A stretch of 64,000 bases of DNA from Rhodobium orientis (GCF_003258835.1 NZ_NPEV01000014.1:22736-86735); one strand, 5' to 3'. Positions 28,459 through 38,548 are shown, counted from the first letter of the stretch. Program-made: numbers and translations. Notes: a model not told the origin generated them from the letters alone.

Positions 28459-29115
28459 TCAGGAGGCGGACGCCCGGGAAGGGCCCCCGCCGGATATGTC
28501 GATGGTGAAACGGCAGGCCGGCGCTCCGTCATGGCAGCAGGAGGCGTGCGTGACGGTGGTGCGCGGAGAAACGAGGCTGCGGTAGAGCCGTTCGAAGACC
28601 GCCCGGTGCCAGGCACAGCCGGGCATGGCGAGCGGATTGTCGGCGATCTCCACCACGATGGGAGAGCCGGGCGCAGCGCTGAAGGCGCCGGAGCCGGCAA
28701 AGGTCCAGGAATGCTGCGCGATCGCCTTGGTCAGCAGTGGCGCCGCGAGCGGACCCGGGAGAATCTTGAGGAGAGTGCGGGCGAAGCCGGGAATGCGGTT
28801 GGCCATGATGTAGTCGGCGGTCGCAAATCCCGCTTCCTCGGCGATTGAGGCCGCGGTCTCCGCGTCAAGCTCGGCAAAGAGTGCGGAAAACAGCGCGGCC
28901 GGAATGCGCTCGTCGACCATCTCGTCGGGCAGGTCGTCCAGCATCGGCGCAAAGCCGGCGCGCGCGAAAACGGCACGCGCCCGCACCTCGCCGAGGCGAA
29001 GCTGCAGCACGATGGCAAGCTGGATGACGGCGTTGGGACCGACGCGGGCCGGCGTGGCGGACATTTCCGCCGGCGCCAGCCCGTCCTGGTGTTCCTGGAC
29101 GCGAGTGTACGACAT
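28459..29115 (-). CDS. bchJ: BchJ, V4R-domain protein of bacteriochlorophyll synthesis
   Basis: BchJ was first assigned as the 8-vinyl reductase and is now thought to help substrate delivery in bacteriochlorophyll synthesis. The 218-residue protein has the V4R (4-vinyl reductase) domain with the C-terminal cysteine pattern [13 protein letters not shown] and [12 protein letters not shown]. It starts nine bases after bchE and ends 28 bases before petB on the same strand. Confidence 0.9.
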   Translation of the reverse strand: MSYTRVQEHQDGLAPAEMSATPARVGPNAVIQLAIVLQLRLGEVRARAVFARAGFAPMLDDLPDEMVDERIPAALFSALFAELDAETAASIAEEAGFATADYIMANRIPGFARTLLKILPGPLAAPLLTKAIAQHSWTFAGSGAFSAAPGSPIVVEIADNPLAMPGCAWHRAVFERLYRSLVSPRTTVTHASCCHDGAPACRFTIDISGGGPSRASAS

Positions 29116-29124
29116 GGCCGCGCT

Positions 29125-30804
29125 CTACTCGGCGGCAACGGACCCCTGGTCGGCGGCGTCTTTGGCCTTTGCCGCCCGCCGGGCTGCAAGTTCCTCCGCC
29201 GTGTACAGCTCTTCTTCCGATAGCTGCTCGTCGCCGCCGCCACACGCCATGGCGTCCATGCGCTTGGCACGGGCCCTGGCGGCGCGATCGGCCGCGGCTT
29301 CCCAGTCCTCCTCTTGCGCCTGGGCGATGCCCCGCGTCTGGTCGAACTGGAAGTCGACGCCCTTCTTCGACTGCGGGCCCCAATAGTTGACCCGGCCGAG
29401 GTCGTAGAACTTGCGCTGGAAGCCGGCCTTCAGGAAGGCCTTCAGGCAGCCGAGCAGATACCGGCGCCGGTAGCCGATGCCGCGCCAGGGATAGTGGAAC
29501 AACGCCTTGCGGATGTAGAAGCGGCGGTAGTTGCTCATGACCCGGTCGAGCAGTTCGGCCCGGTCCATGGCAGCCGGCTTCATGATCGGCGTGACGAAGT
29601 TGTACTTGGAGAAGTCGAACACCTCGACCTTGTCGCCGAGTTCATGGAACAGCGACGAGAACGGCCACGGCGTGTACATCGACCAGTTGGCAAGGTCCGG
29701 ATCCCAGTCCCTGGCCATCTGGTAGGTTTCTTCCAGGGTCTCGGCGGTCTCGTTTTCCAGGCCGACGATGAACTGGGCTTCGGTGAAGATGTCGGCCTTG
29801 CGCAGCAGCTCGATCGCCCGCTTGTTGTCCTCGACCTTGGTCTCCTTGTTGAACAGGTCGAGCTTGAGCTGGGCGGCGGCCTCCGTGCCGAGGCTGACAT
29901 GGACGAGGCCGGCCTTGCGGTAGAAGTCCAGGTATTCCTCGTCGCGCAGGATGTCGGTGACGCGGGTGTTGATGCCCCACTGGATCCGCTTCGGCAGGTC
30001 GCGCGCGATCAGTTCCTCGCAGAACGCGATGAACTTCTTGCGGTTGATGGTCGGTTCCTCGTCGGCCAGGATGAAGAAGCCGACCTTGTGGTTGTTGACG
30101 AGGTTCTCGATCTCGTCGACCACCTTCTTGGGGTCGCGGATGCGATAGTCGCGCCAGAACTTCCACTGCGAGCAGAACGAGCAGGTGAACGGGCAGCCGC
30201 GCGCCATGTTGGGGATCGCGACGCGGGTGTTCAGCGGCTCGTAGATGTATTTTTCCCACTCCAGGATCGACCAGTCCGGCTCGATGGAATCGAGGTCCTT
30301 GATCGTCGGCGCGGCGGCTGTCGCGGTGATCGTCTCGCCGTCGCGATAGGCAATGCCGAGGATCTTGTCCCGCTCGGCCGGCCAGCGGCCGTCCCTGATG
30401 GCGTCGGCAAGCTCGACGATGATCTCCTCGCCTTCGCCGCGCACGACCACGTCGATCCACGGCGCCTCGGAGAGCACCTGCTTGTACATGAAGGTGGCAT
30501 GCACGCCGCCGATGCACCGAACCGCGTTCGGGCATTTTCGAAGCGCCACTTCCATGACGCCCTCGGCCGCATAGATCGACGGGGTGATCGACGTCACGCC
30601 GACGAAGTCCGGCTGCAGCTCTTCCAGCATGCGGCCGAGCTCTTCCTCGCCGATATCGTCGGTCATGGCGTCGATGAAGTGCAGATCGGTGTAACCCGCT
30701 TTCTTCAGCGATCCGGCAAGATACGCCGCCCAGGCCGGGGGCCATCTGCCCGCGATTTCCGCGCCGCCGGACTGATAGTTCGGGTGGACAAGAACAATTC
30801 GCAT
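29125..30804 (-). CDS. bchE: Anaerobic Mg-protoporphyrin IX monomethyl ester cyclase BchE
   Basis: BchE is the oxygen-independent cyclase that forms ring E of bacteriochlorophyll. The 559-residue protein has an N-terminal cobalamin-binding domain and a radical-SAM domain with the CX3CX2C motif [11 protein letters not shown] (Cys204, 208, 211). The start at 30804 has GGGAG eight bases upstream; the longer frame to 30831 lacks support. Its cobalamin need parallels the B12-binding PpaA nearby. A PpsR box lies 45 bases upstream. Confidence 0.96.
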   Translation of the reverse strand: MRIVLVHPNYQSGGAEIAGRWPPAWAAYLAGSLKKAGYTDLHFIDAMTDDIGEEELGRMLEELQPDFVGVTSITPSIYAAEGVMEVALRKCPNAVRCIGGVHATFMYKQVLSEAPWIDVVVRGEGEEIIVELADAIRDGRWPAERDKILGIAYRDGETITATAAAPTIKDLDSIEPDWSILEWEKYIYEPLNTRVAIPNMARGCPFTCSFCSQWKFWRDYRIRDPKKVVDEIENLVNNHKVGFFILADEEPTINRKKFIAFCEELIARDLPKRIQWGINTRVTDILRDEEYLDFYRKAGLVHVSLGTEAAAQLKLDLFNKETKVEDNKRAIELLRKADIFTEAQFIVGLENETAETLEETYQMARDWDPDLANWSMYTPWPFSSLFHELGDKVEVFDFSKYNFVTPIMKPAAMDRAELLDRVMSNYRRFYIRKALFHYPWRGIGYRRRYLLGCLKAFLKAGFQRKFYDLGRVNYWGPQSKKGVDFQFDQTRGIAQAQEEDWEAAADRAARARAKRMDAMACGGGDEQLSEEELYTAEELAARRAAKAKDAADQGSVAAE

Positions 30805-30848
30805 TGGCTTCACTCCCACGGCCGTCAACATATCATTACGGCCTATAG

Positions 30849-30866
30849 TGTCAATCTGACTTTACA
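30849..30866 (-). promoter_or_regulatory. PpsR box in the bchE promoter
   Basis: TGTCAATCTGACTTTACA fits TGT-N12-ACA. On the minus strand it contains TTGACA (30854-30849) as a -35, with TATGTT (30832-30827) 16 bases on as a possible -10. A weaker TGA-N12-ACA match lies at 30882-30899. The box should repress the whole bchE-bchJ-petB-petC unit under oxygen. Confidence 0.78.
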
Positions 30867-31072
30867 TTATTTTGCGGTGCATGACAGGGCGATGTGACAC
30901 TATGGCATCCCGCCGGCGCGTTACGTTGCGAGCCGTCAATGACCGACCGTCGAACCGGTGCTTCGAGTGCGGCTGTGGCGGCGGCAATCTTGCGGGCCGG
31001 GATGGTCTGTGCGAAAGGCCGATGCCAGTCGTTTCGGGACCTGGCGCTCAAAGAAGGACGGGGCACGCCGCC

Positions 31073-31954
31073 ATGACAGCCAACATTCTCCTGCCCGCCG
31101 GCCTGTTCGTCATCATGACCGTGGTCGGTCTCGGCATGCGGCCGATCGACTTTGCGCGCCTGAGGGACGGCAAGCGGGCGCTGGTCTTCGGCCTTGCCGC
31201 CCAGATCCTGGGATTGCCGCTGATCGCCTTCGGCCTCGCCCACCTTCTCGGCCTGTCGCCGGAAATGGCGGTCGGGCTGGTGATTCTCGCCGCTTCGCCG
31301 GGCGGCGTCACCTCCAACTTCCTGACCATGCTGGCCCGCGGCGACGTCGCCCTGTCGATCGCCATGACGGCGGTGACCAGCGCGCTCTCGCTCGTCACCG
31401 TGCCGTTGGTCGTCGGCTTCGGCCTCGCATATTTCCTCGGCGCGGCGGAGACCATCTCCATGCCGCTCGGCCGCACCATCGGCTCGATCGTCGTCGTCAC
31501 CGCGCTGCCGCTCATCGTCGGCATGACGATCCGCGCCAAAGCGCCGGGCTTCGTGCGCCGCAATGTCGGTCTTGCCCGGCGCCTGGCGACGCTGATCTTC
31601 GCCATGATCGTCGCCTGGACCTTCTGGGTCGAACGCGATTCGATCAGCACCTACTGGGCCGAGGTCGGCCCGGCCGTCCTTGCCCTCAACGTACTGGCCA
31701 TCGGCCTCGGCTTCGGCCTTGCCGCGCTCCTCAGGCTTCAGGCGCGCCGGGCGATCGCCATTGCCGTGGAATGCGGCCTGCAGAACGTGGCGCTCGCCAT
31801 GTTCATCGCCTTCGTGCTCCTGGAAACGCCGCTGCTGTCTGTGCCGGCGATCATCTACGCCATCGCCATGAACCTCTCGGTGATTGCGGTCATCGCCATC
31901 GGCCGCAAGACGCTCGCCGAAGAGGACCCGCTGGCGCTGGAAAAAGGGGCCTGA
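31073..31954 (+). CDS. BASS-family (bile acid:sodium symporter) transporter, possibly PanS-like
   Basis: A 293-residue membrane protein with about nine to ten hydrophobic segments and the family signatures AASPGGVTSNFLTMLARGDVALS and ECGLQNVALAMFIAF. BASS proteins carry organic anions with sodium. It lies directly upstream of panB-panC on the same strand; in Salmonella the BASS protein PanS imports ketopantoate, the product of PanB, so a pantothenate-precursor role is a reasonable inference. The start at 31073 is chosen over 30872 because the extra N-terminus has no membrane character and covers the bchE promoter. Confidence 0.85.
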   Translation: MTANILLPAGLFVIMTVVGLGMRPIDFARLRDGKRALVFGLAAQILGLPLIAFGLAHLLGLSPEMAVGLVILAASPGGVTSNFLTMLARGDVALSIAMTAVTSALSLVTVPLVVGFGLAYFLGAAETISMPLGRTIGSIVVVTALPLIVGMTIRAKAPGFVRRNVGLARRLATLIFAMIVAWTFWVERDSISTYWAEVGPAVLALNVLAIGLGFGLAALLRLQARRAIAIAVECGLQNVALAMFIAFVLLETPLLSVPAIIYAIAMNLSVIAVIAIGRKTLAEEDPLALEKGA

Positions 31955-32128
31955 GGCGGACCTGCGCGACCGAATGCCGCAAAGGGCAGGGCGGTTCGGG
32001 GCGCTCCCCGGCGTCTGCCCGCGACCGCATTTCGGCCGCCCGCAGCCATGTTTTTTCTTCGCACCTGCACAATCCTGTGCCAAATACGGGGCCCAACCGA
32101 GAACGCCTATCCCCGGGAGGTGATAACA

Positions 32129-32974
32129 ATGAGCGCGACAGCACGCGCCACGGCTCTGGCATTGCCGGACATCGCCGCGCGCAAGGGCAAGGACCCGCTG
32201 GTCTGCCTGACCGCCTACACGACGCCGGTCGCCCGGCTGGTCGATCCCCACTGCGACGTGGTGCTGGTCGGCGACAGCCTCGGCATGGTGCTGCATGGCC
32301 TTCCCTCGACCCTCGGCGTGACGCTGGACATGATGATCCTGCACGGCCAGGCGGTGCGCCGCGGCGTGGAGCGCGCCTTCATGGCGGTCGACATGCCCTT
32401 CGGCAGCTATGAGGAAAGCCCCGAACAGGCGTTCCGCAATGCCGCGAAGGTGATGACCGAGACCGGCTGCGCGGCGGTCAAGCTGGAAGGCGGCGTTGCC
32501 ATGGCCGAGACGATCCGCTTCCTCGTCGCCCGCGGCATTCCGGTGATGGCCCATATCGGCCTGACCCCCCAGGCGGTGAATTCCTTCGGCGGCTACGCGG
32601 TGCAGGGCAGGGGCGAAGGCGCGGAGAGAATCCTTGCGGATGCCCGCGCGGTGACGGACGCCGGCGCCTTTTCCGTGGTGCTGGAAAAGATCCCGGAGAC
32701 GCTTGCTGCCAGAATCACCGACGAGATCGCGATCCCGACCATCGGCATCGGCGCCTCGCCGGCCTGCGACGGCCAGATCCTCGTCGTCGACGACATGCTC
32801 GGCCTGTTCACCGACTTCCGGCCGAAATTCGTCAAGCGGTATGCCGAGCTGGGCGAGGCCGCGGCAGGCGCCGTTGCCGCCTATGCCGAAGAGGTTCGGG
32901 CCCGCCGTTTCCCGGCGCCCGAGCACGTCTTTGCCGACAAGCCGAAGGCGAAAAGCGGGACCGAAGGCGCATGA
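32129..32974 (+). CDS. panB: 3-methyl-2-oxobutanoate hydroxymethyltransferase
   Basis: PanB makes ketopantoate from 2-oxoisovalerate and methylene-tetrahydrofolate, the first step of pantothenate synthesis. The 281-residue TIM-barrel protein has [35 protein letters not shown] and the [20 protein letters not shown] motif. GGGAGGTG lies eight bases before the ATG. It overlaps panC by four bases. Confidence 0.96.
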   Translation: MSATARATALALPDIAARKGKDPLVCLTAYTTPVARLVDPHCDVVLVGDSLGMVLHGLPSTLGVTLDMMILHGQAVRRGVERAFMAVDMPFGSYEESPEQAFRNAAKVMTETGCAAVKLEGGVAMAETIRFLVARGIPVMAHIGLTPQAVNSFGGYAVQGRGEGAERILADARAVTDAGAFSVVLEKIPETLAARITDEIAIPTIGIGASPACDGQILVVDDMLGLFTDFRPKFVKRYAELGEAAAGAVAAYAEEVRARRFPAPEHVFADKPKAKSGTEGA

Positions 32975-33822
32975 GCGTTGCCATCGTCCGCACCCGCGCG
33001 GAACTGCGCGAGACCGTTGCCAGCTGGCGCAAGGCCGGCCTCAAGGTCGCCGTCGTGCCGACCATGGGCGCGCTCCACGAGGGACATCTGAGCCTCGTGC
33101 GCGCTGCCCTGGAACGGGCCGAGCGGGTCATCGTCACGCTCTTCGTCAATCCCAAGCAGTTCAACAACCCGGAAGACTACGCCTCCTATCCGCGCACCGA
33201 AGCCGACGATGCGGCCAAGCTCGCGCCGCTCGGCGCCCACATGCTCTATTGCCCGGAGCCGGAAGAGGTCTATCCGCAGGGGTTTTCAACGACGGTGACG
33301 GTGGGAACCGTCAGCGAGGGCCTCTGCGGCGCATTCCGGCCCGGCCATTTCGACGGCGTTGCCACCGTCGTCGCCAAGCTCTTCCTGCAGACCGGAGCCG
33401 ATTGCGCCTTTTTCGGCGAGAAGGATTTCCAGCAGCTCCATGTGGTGCGCCGGCTCGCCCGCGACCTCGATATTCCGATCGAGGTCGTCGGCTGCCCGAC
33501 GGTGCGCGAGACGGACGGCCTGGCGATCTCCTCGCGCAACGTCCACCTCAAAGCGGAAGAGCGCGCAATCGCGCCGAAGCTCGCCGAAGCCTTGCGCGCG
33601 GCCGCACATGCGCTGGAAGGCGGTGCGGCCCTTGCGCCGATCGTGGAGACGACGAAGGCTGCGATCCTCGCTGCGGGGTTTTCGAAGGTCGAATATCTGG
33701 AACTCAGGGCCGAGGCGGACCTGACGCCGCTCGCGGCTGCCGACCGGCCGGCGCGGCTCCTCGTTGCCGCCTGGCTCGGCGCCACCCGCCTCATCGACAA
33801 TGTGAAGGTCCTGCCGGAATAG
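32971..33822 (+). CDS. panC: Pantoate--beta-alanine ligase
   Basis: PanC joins pantoate and beta-alanine with ATP to give pantothenate. The 283-residue protein has the HIGH-like [41 protein letters not shown] and ISSRN motifs of the nucleotidyltransferase fold. Its ATG overlaps the panB stop (ATGA). It is convergent with the emrB-like gene, 56 bases away. Confidence 0.97.
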   Translation: MSVAIVRTRAELRETVASWRKAGLKVAVVPTMGALHEGHLSLVRAALERAERVIVTLFVNPKQFNNPEDYASYPRTEADDAAKLAPLGAHMLYCPEPEEVYPQGFSTTVTVGTVSEGLCGAFRPGHFDGVATVVAKLFLQTGADCAFFGEKDFQQLHVVRRLARDLDIPIEVVGCPTVRETDGLAISSRNVHLKAEERAIAPKLAEALRAAAHALEGGAALAPIVETTKAAILAAGFSKVEYLELRAEADLTPLAAADRPARLLVAAWLGATRLIDNVKVLPE

Positions 33823-33878
33823 CATTGCGAAGCTTCTGCGCGGTAAAGACTTGCGTGGCGTTTGAACGCGAAAATCAA

Positions 33879-35477
33879 TCAATGTGCTGCAACGTCACCG
33901 TGGTCCGGTTTGCGCAGCAGGAAGACCAGCGGCCACGCCACTACGAACGCCAGCGCCATGAGAAGGAATACGTCGTTCCAGGCCATGATATTGGCCTGCT
34001 GCGCGAGTTTGGTGACGACGACTTTGATGGCGGCAAGCGACGGGTCTCCGATCGCCGGGTTTGCCGAGAACAGGGTGGTCAACTTGTCGATCTGCTCGGT
34101 GGCGATCCGGTTGGTGTCCGGCAGGGATTCCACCAGCCACCAATAGTGTCGGTCGTAGCGGCCGTCCCAGACGGTGTTGATCATGGCGAGACCGACGGCG
34201 CCACCCATGTTGCGAAACACGTTGAAGAGGCCGCTGCCGCCGCTGACCAGTTCGGTCGGCAGGGTGCCGAGCGCGGCCGTCGTAATCGGCACGATGCACA
34301 ACATCAGGCCGCTGCCGCGCACGGCCTGGGCCAGGAACAGATCCCAGAACGCCACCTCGCTGGTCATCTGCGTGTTCAGGTAAAGGCCGGCGGCCACGAC
34401 CAGGAAGCCGACGGCGAGCAGCGCTCGCGGGTCGATGCTGTTGCTGAGCCGTCCGGCTAGCGGCGCGGTCAAGAACATCGCTGCGCCGGTCACGAACATC
34501 ACCTCGCCGACCTGCAGGGAGTTGTAGGAGCGCACCTGGGACAACACCTGCGGCAGGATGAAGGTCTGGCCGTAGAGGCAAACGCCGAGAACGAAGGTCA
34601 GGATACAGCCAACGGTGAAGTTCCTGTTGCGAAAGGCGTGCAGCTCCAGCACCGGATTTTCCACCGTCAATTCGCGCCACACGAGCGCGACGGCGGAACC
34701 GGCGGAAATGATGGCAAAGATGGTGATGTAGCGGTCGTCGAACCAGTCGTTGCGCGGACCTTCGTCGAGCACGAATTCCAGTGAGCCGAGAAATCCGGCA
34801 ATCAGTACGATGCCGATCAGGTCGACTTTTCTGAGCAGTCCCGGTTCGGCCTCGTCGATGTCGATGGCGATCGGGACGGCGATGGCGACGATCAGGCCGG
34901 GAAGCACGTTGACCAGAAACAGCCACTCCCAGGAATAGAATTCGGTGATGTAGCCGCCGAGCGTCGGGCCGGCGGCCGGTGCAACCGTCGCGGTGAGGCC
35001 GACCACCACCGTGCCGAGCATGCGGCGGTTTGGCGGGAAGAGTTTGAAGACAGCGGCGAACACGGTCGGGATCATCGCCCCGCCGACGAACCCCTGGATG
35101 GCCCGGAACCAGATCAGGGAATTGATGTCCCAGGAAAAGGCACACATGACGCTGGTGATGGTGAAGCCGGCGGCCGAGGCGCTGAACAGCCAGCGCGACG
35201 ACATCACCCTGGCGAGCCAGCCCGACAGCGGGATCATCACGACCTCGGCGACCAGGTACGCCGTCTGCACCCAGGTCACGTCGTCGACCGAGGTCGACAC
35301 GCCGGCCTGGATCTGGGGCAGGGAACTGGCGACGATCTGGATGTCCAGGATCGCCATGAACATGCCGAGCACCATGAAGAAGAAGCCGAAGGCGCCGCCG
35401 CGCGGCTTGAACGCGGCGTCCCCGCCGGGCGCGGCGGCGTCCGGTTGCTGTCTTCCAGGTCGGTCGGTGGCGCTCAT
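33879..35477 (-). CDS. DHA2-family MFS multidrug exporter, EmrB-like
   Basis: A 532-residue major facilitator with 14 hydrophobic segments, as in the DHA2 (EmrB/QacA) group. The motif LDIQIVASSLPQIQ in the first segment and WVQTAYLVAEVVMIPLSGWLAR are typical of EmrB. It overlaps the emrA-like gene by four bases and would form a tripartite exporter with it and an outer-membrane channel encoded elsewhere. Substrate unknown. Confidence 0.93.
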   Translation of the reverse strand: MSATDRPGRQQPDAAAPGGDAAFKPRGGAFGFFFMVLGMFMAILDIQIVASSLPQIQAGVSTSVDDVTWVQTAYLVAEVVMIPLSGWLARVMSSRWLFSASAAGFTITSVMCAFSWDINSLIWFRAIQGFVGGAMIPTVFAAVFKLFPPNRRMLGTVVVGLTATVAPAAGPTLGGYITEFYSWEWLFLVNVLPGLIVAIAVPIAIDIDEAEPGLLRKVDLIGIVLIAGFLGSLEFVLDEGPRNDWFDDRYITIFAIISAGSAVALVWRELTVENPVLELHAFRNRNFTVGCILTFVLGVCLYGQTFILPQVLSQVRSYNSLQVGEVMFVTGAAMFLTAPLAGRLSNSIDPRALLAVGFLVVAAGLYLNTQMTSEVAFWDLFLAQAVRGSGLMLCIVPITTAALGTLPTELVSGGSGLFNVFRNMGGAVGLAMINTVWDGRYDRHYWWLVESLPDTNRIATEQIDKLTTLFSANPAIGDPSLAAIKVVVTKLAQQANIMAWNDVFLLMALAFVVAWPLVFLLRKPDHGDVAAH

Positions 35478-36658
35478 TCGTCGGCAGGCTTGGTGTTGAC
35501 GCGGACGACGACGGAGGTCCCCGGCCGTAGCGCCAGGCCGTCGTCGGGCAGGTTCTTGAGGCGGATCTTGACCGGGATGCGCTGCACGATCTTGGTGAAG
35601 TTGCCGGTGGCGTTCTGCGGCGGCAGTAGGGCGAATTCCGAGCCGGTCGCCGGTGCCACGCTGTCGATGGTGCCCTCGACCGTTCGCCCGCCGAGCATGT
35701 CGAAGGTGAGGTCCACCTCCATGCCGTCGCGGAAGCGCCGGACCTGGGTCTCCTTGAAATTGGCGACCACATAGATGGCGTCCATTGGCACGATGCTCAT
35801 GAGGCGCGTGCCCGGCCCGACATATTCGCCGGGATCAATACCGCGATTGCCGATGAGGCCGGCGCGCGGCGCGTGGATGACGGTGCGATCGAGATTGGTC
35901 TGGGCCTGCCGCAGGGCCGCGTTGGCGCTGTCGCGATCGGCGATGCGCTGCTTCTTCTGCCAGTCGAGCACCTTGAGCTGCTGCTCGTCGGCGGCGATCG
36001 CCGCCGTCGCCTTGTCGCGAGCGGCCTGGGCAAGGCGGAGCGCGTTGTCGGCCTGATCGAGGGCCTGTTTGCTCGTCGCGCCGGTCGCGGTGAGCTTGTC
36101 CTTGCGCTTGAACTCGGTCTCGGCGAGGTCGAGATTGGCCTTTGCCGTCTCCAGGTCGGCCCTGGCCGCGTCGAGCTGGCGGAGCTGCAGGGTGCGGCTG
36201 GCCTCGATATTGGCGATCGCCGCTTCCGCCGCGGCAAGGCTGGCCTCGGCCGAGGCGCGCGATGCCAGATAGTCGGCATCGTCGATGCGCACCAGCACGT
36301 CGCCCTTTTCGACCCGTTGGTTGTCCTTGACGGGAACCGCGACGATGCGGCCGGTAACCTCGGCCGACAGCGAGACGATGTCGGCCTTAATGTAGGCGTC
36401 GTCGGTTTCTTCGATGAACCGGCCCACCTGCCACCAGTGGTAGCCATAGGTTCCGGCAGCAGCAAGCACGGCCAGAAGGACGGCGGCGACGACGAGCTTC
36501 CGGCTGCGCCTCGGCCGGCCGTTCCCCTCAGACGGCTCTTCCGTCGGCGGCGCCTCCGGCGACCCTTCGGCCGTCATTGGTGCATCTGGCGTCTCCGGCG
36601 TGGTTGCCGGCCGGCTTCGATCCTCCGAAAAGGCGTTTTTGTCCGGTTGTGTGTTCAT
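35474..36658 (-). CDS. HlyD/EmrA-family membrane fusion protein
   Basis: The periplasmic adaptor of the EmrB-like exporter. The 394-residue protein has a charged cytosolic N-terminus, one membrane segment (KLVVAAVLLAVLAAAGTYGYHWW), a lipoyl half (DDAYIKADIVSLSAEVTGRI), a long coiled coil from about residue 120 to 260, and the second lipoyl half with RAGLIGNRGIDPGEYV. The start at 36658 is preferred; a longer frame enters the promoter. It is divergent from the TetR gene. Confidence 0.92.
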   Translation of the reverse strand: MNTQPDKNAFSEDRSRPATTPETPDAPMTAEGSPEAPPTEEPSEGNGRPRRSRKLVVAAVLLAVLAAAGTYGYHWWQVGRFIEETDDAYIKADIVSLSAEVTGRIVAVPVKDNQRVEKGDVLVRIDDADYLASRASAEASLAAAEAAIANIEASRTLQLRQLDAARADLETAKANLDLAETEFKRKDKLTATGATSKQALDQADNALRLAQAARDKATAAIAADEQQLKVLDWQKKQRIADRDSANAALRQAQTNLDRTVIHAPRAGLIGNRGIDPGEYVGPGTRLMSIVPMDAIYVVANFKETQVRRFRDGMEVDLTFDMLGGRTVEGTIDSVAPATGSEFALLPPQNATGNFTKIVQRIPVKIRLKNLPDDGLALRPGTSVVVRVNTKPADE

Positions 36659-36812
36659 TCGGTGGTATCCTATGGCGCGGAGCCGAATGCGGCGCCACGT
36701 CGGAAAAAGGTACAATTGCCGCCGCAGGGTCGGACGGGATCGCGTGTCAGGAACGAATGGCAAATGCACGCGGAGGAAAAGGTCCGAACGCGCACAAGGT
36801 CAAAACCTAAAA

Positions 36813-36828
36813 TAAACCGATCAGTTTA
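36813..36828. promoter_or_regulatory. Probable TetR operator between emrA-like and tetR genes
   Basis: TAAACCGATCAGTTTA is an inverted repeat around GATC with arms TAAAC/GTTTA and one mismatched pair. It lies in the 245-base divergent intergenic region, 76 bases before the tetR start, and resembles known AcrR-type operators. It would control both the exporter and the regulator. Confidence 0.65.
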
Positions 36829-36903
36829 ATTTGCAAGTTGATCGGCGGCGTTTTTCGGCCTATTTACGCCAGTGTTGGTAAACGGAACGGCGAAGATCCA
36901 GTC

Positions 36904-37527
36904 ATGAACCGGCATAAGAGAGCGGCATCGAAAGCGGCGCAAATCATGGGCGGCGCCAGGCAGGCCTTCCACGAGTCCGGCTATGACGGGGCCAGCGTCG
37001 ACGACATCGCGGCTCGTGCCGGTGTATCTAAGGCCACGATATATAAGCACTTTTTTGACAAGAGTGATCTCTTTCTTTCTTTCATTCGGCAGGAGTGCGA
37101 GGCAAATCGCAATCGTATCTTCCAGGTCGAATTAAGGGAGCGTGATGTCAAGCAAGCGCTCTTGAACCTTGCGATCAGCTATCTTGATCTCATTCTCTCC
37201 GATCTTGCCCTGAACACGTTTCGCTTGGTCATAAACGAAACCAAGCGGTTTCCTGAAATCGGCCAGGTGTTCTACGAGTCGGGCATAGGTAAGGGGAGCC
37301 GGCATCTCGCCCAGTTCCTGGCCGGTGCGGTGGCTCGCGACGTCCTCGATATCGACGACATCGACCTGGCGGCGCAGCAGTTCATGGAATTGTGCAAGGC
37401 CGACCTGTTCTACAAGCATCTCTTCGGCGTGAAACCGGATGTCTCCGACGCCGAAAAGCAGCGGATCGCCGAAAAGGCCGTCGAGGTGTTCTGGAAGGCC
37501 TACGCCGCAGATCAGGGCGGCGCCTGA
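36904..37527 (+). CDS. TetR-family transcriptional regulator
   Basis: A 207-residue repressor with an N-terminal helix-turn-helix (VDDIAARAGVSKATIYKHFFDKSDLF) and a C-terminal ligand domain like AefR/C-terminal TetR families. It is divergent from the EmrAB-like genes and probably represses them until an inducer binds. The ATG at 36904 is preferred over 36838, which would run through the operator region. Codon use is less GC-rich than in the neighbours in its middle part. Confidence 0.9.
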   Translation: MNRHKRAASKAAQIMGGARQAFHESGYDGASVDDIAARAGVSKATIYKHFFDKSDLFLSFIRQECEANRNRIFQVELRERDVKQALLNLAISYLDLILSDLALNTFRLVINETKRFPEIGQVFYESGIGKGSRHLAQFLAGAVARDVLDIDDIDLAAQQFMELCKADLFYKHLFGVKPDVSDAEKQRIAEKAVEVFWKAYAADQGGA

Positions 37528-37699
37528 CCGGCGCGCCGGCGGTGCGCAAGGCGCTAAAAAGGTGTGCACCAGTTGCCAGCCCCCCTTGAGTAGGTGAAGG
37601 GCGACGCCGCTTCATGACGGCTGGGCGTAGGAATGATGCATCGCCGTCAAGCTCCAAACCTTCACGCCACAGACCCGACCTGCGGTCAGACCGGTGCCT

Positions 37700-37975
37700 T
37701 CAGATCGCGGGCGACAGGTAAAGCCCCAGCAACAGCAGCGCGTAGAGCGCCAGCGTGATCTCGAAGCCCTTGCGCCAGAACGGGGCGGCGGCAAGGCCGA
37801 GATAGGCGTTGAGGATGAGCCGGGCCTTCAGCCAGGAAAGCGTGAGGATCACAGCGCCGGCCGCCGTGAGCGCGGTCTTGGACAGCCCGGACCCGACCGC
37901 AACGGCGATCGCGGTCGAGCCGAGGCAAAGGACGATCAGCGCCGTCCATGCGCGCAATAGCGGATCGCGCGGCAT
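37700..37975 (-). CDS. norF: NorF-like small membrane protein of the nor operon
   Basis: A 91-residue protein with three hydrophobic segments, resembling the cytochrome oxidase subunit IV-type proteins called NorF. It is the last gene of norCBQDEF and starts three bases after norE. NorF is needed for full nitric oxide reductase activity in Paracoccus, with an unclear role. The call rests on size, topology and position. Confidence 0.75.
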   Translation of the reverse strand: MPRDPLLRAWTALIVLCLGSTAIAVAVGSGLSKTALTAAGAVILTLSWLKARLILNAYLGLAAAPFWRKGFEITLALYALLLLGLYLSPAI

Positions 37976-37978
37976 CGC

Positions 37979-38548
37979 TCACCTCAACAGATAGAGCACG
38001 GGAAAGAGGATCACCCAGACGAGGTCGACCATGTGCCAGAACGCGGTGCCGACCTCCAGGCTGTGCGGGCTGTCCTTCCAGCCGATAAGGGCGAGGATGA
38101 CGATGCCGGCGACGACATGGGCAAAGTGGAAGCCCGTCAGCAGGAAATAGAAGGTGAAGAAGGGGTGGGTCTCGGTGGACAGGCCGGCGGCGAAGGCGTC
38201 CGAGAACTCCCAGCCCTTGACGACGAGGAAGACGGTGCCGAGCAGCGCGGCAGCGGCCAGGAGGAGCCGCGTCCTGCCGCGCCTGCCGCCGCACCTTGCC
38301 CGGACCGCCAGCGCGGCCAGGAACCCGGAGGTCACCAGCACCACCGTGTTGATGCCGGCGGCGGCCCGGTGGAGATGGTCCTGGGCCGCGGCAAAGCCGG
38401 CGGGGTCGGTGATGCGCACGGAAAGGAAGGCGGCGAGGCCGGCCCCGAACACCAGAAGTTCGGAGACGATCAGCACCCACATCATCAGATCGCCCGGCAA
38501 TTGCTCGAGCGGATCGGCGGACGGGATTGTTCTCGCCGTCCCGCTCAT
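37979..38548 (-). CDS. norE: NorE, cytochrome oxidase subunit III-like protein
   Basis: A 189-residue protein of the heme-copper oxidase subunit III family with about five membrane segments. Motifs seen include MMWVLIVSELLVFGAGL, THPFFTFYFLLTGFHFAHVV and AFWHMVDLVWVILFPVLYL. It overlaps norD by four bases. NorE assists assembly or activity of the NO reductase. Confidence 0.9.
   Translation of the reverse strand: MSGTARTIPSADPLEQLPGDLMMWVLIVSELLVFGAGLAAFLSVRITDPAGFAAAQDHLHRAAAGINTVVLVTSGFLAALAVRARCGGRRGRTRLLLAAAALLGTVFLVVKGWEFSDAFAAGLSTETHPFFTFYFLLTGFHFAHVVAGIVILALIGWKDSPHSLEVGTAFWHMVDLVWVILFPVLYLLR

Noticed and set aside
30872..31072. N-terminal extension of the BASS transporter
   Set aside because: The 67 extra residues are Arg/Cys-rich, non-membrane, and cover the bchE promoter; the ATG at 31073 starts the membrane part.
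30851..32926. 691-codon open frame on the minus strand
   Set aside because: It lies opposite the BASS transporter and panB, has Asp/Arg/Gly-rich composition typical of GC-rich shadow frames and no recognisable domain.
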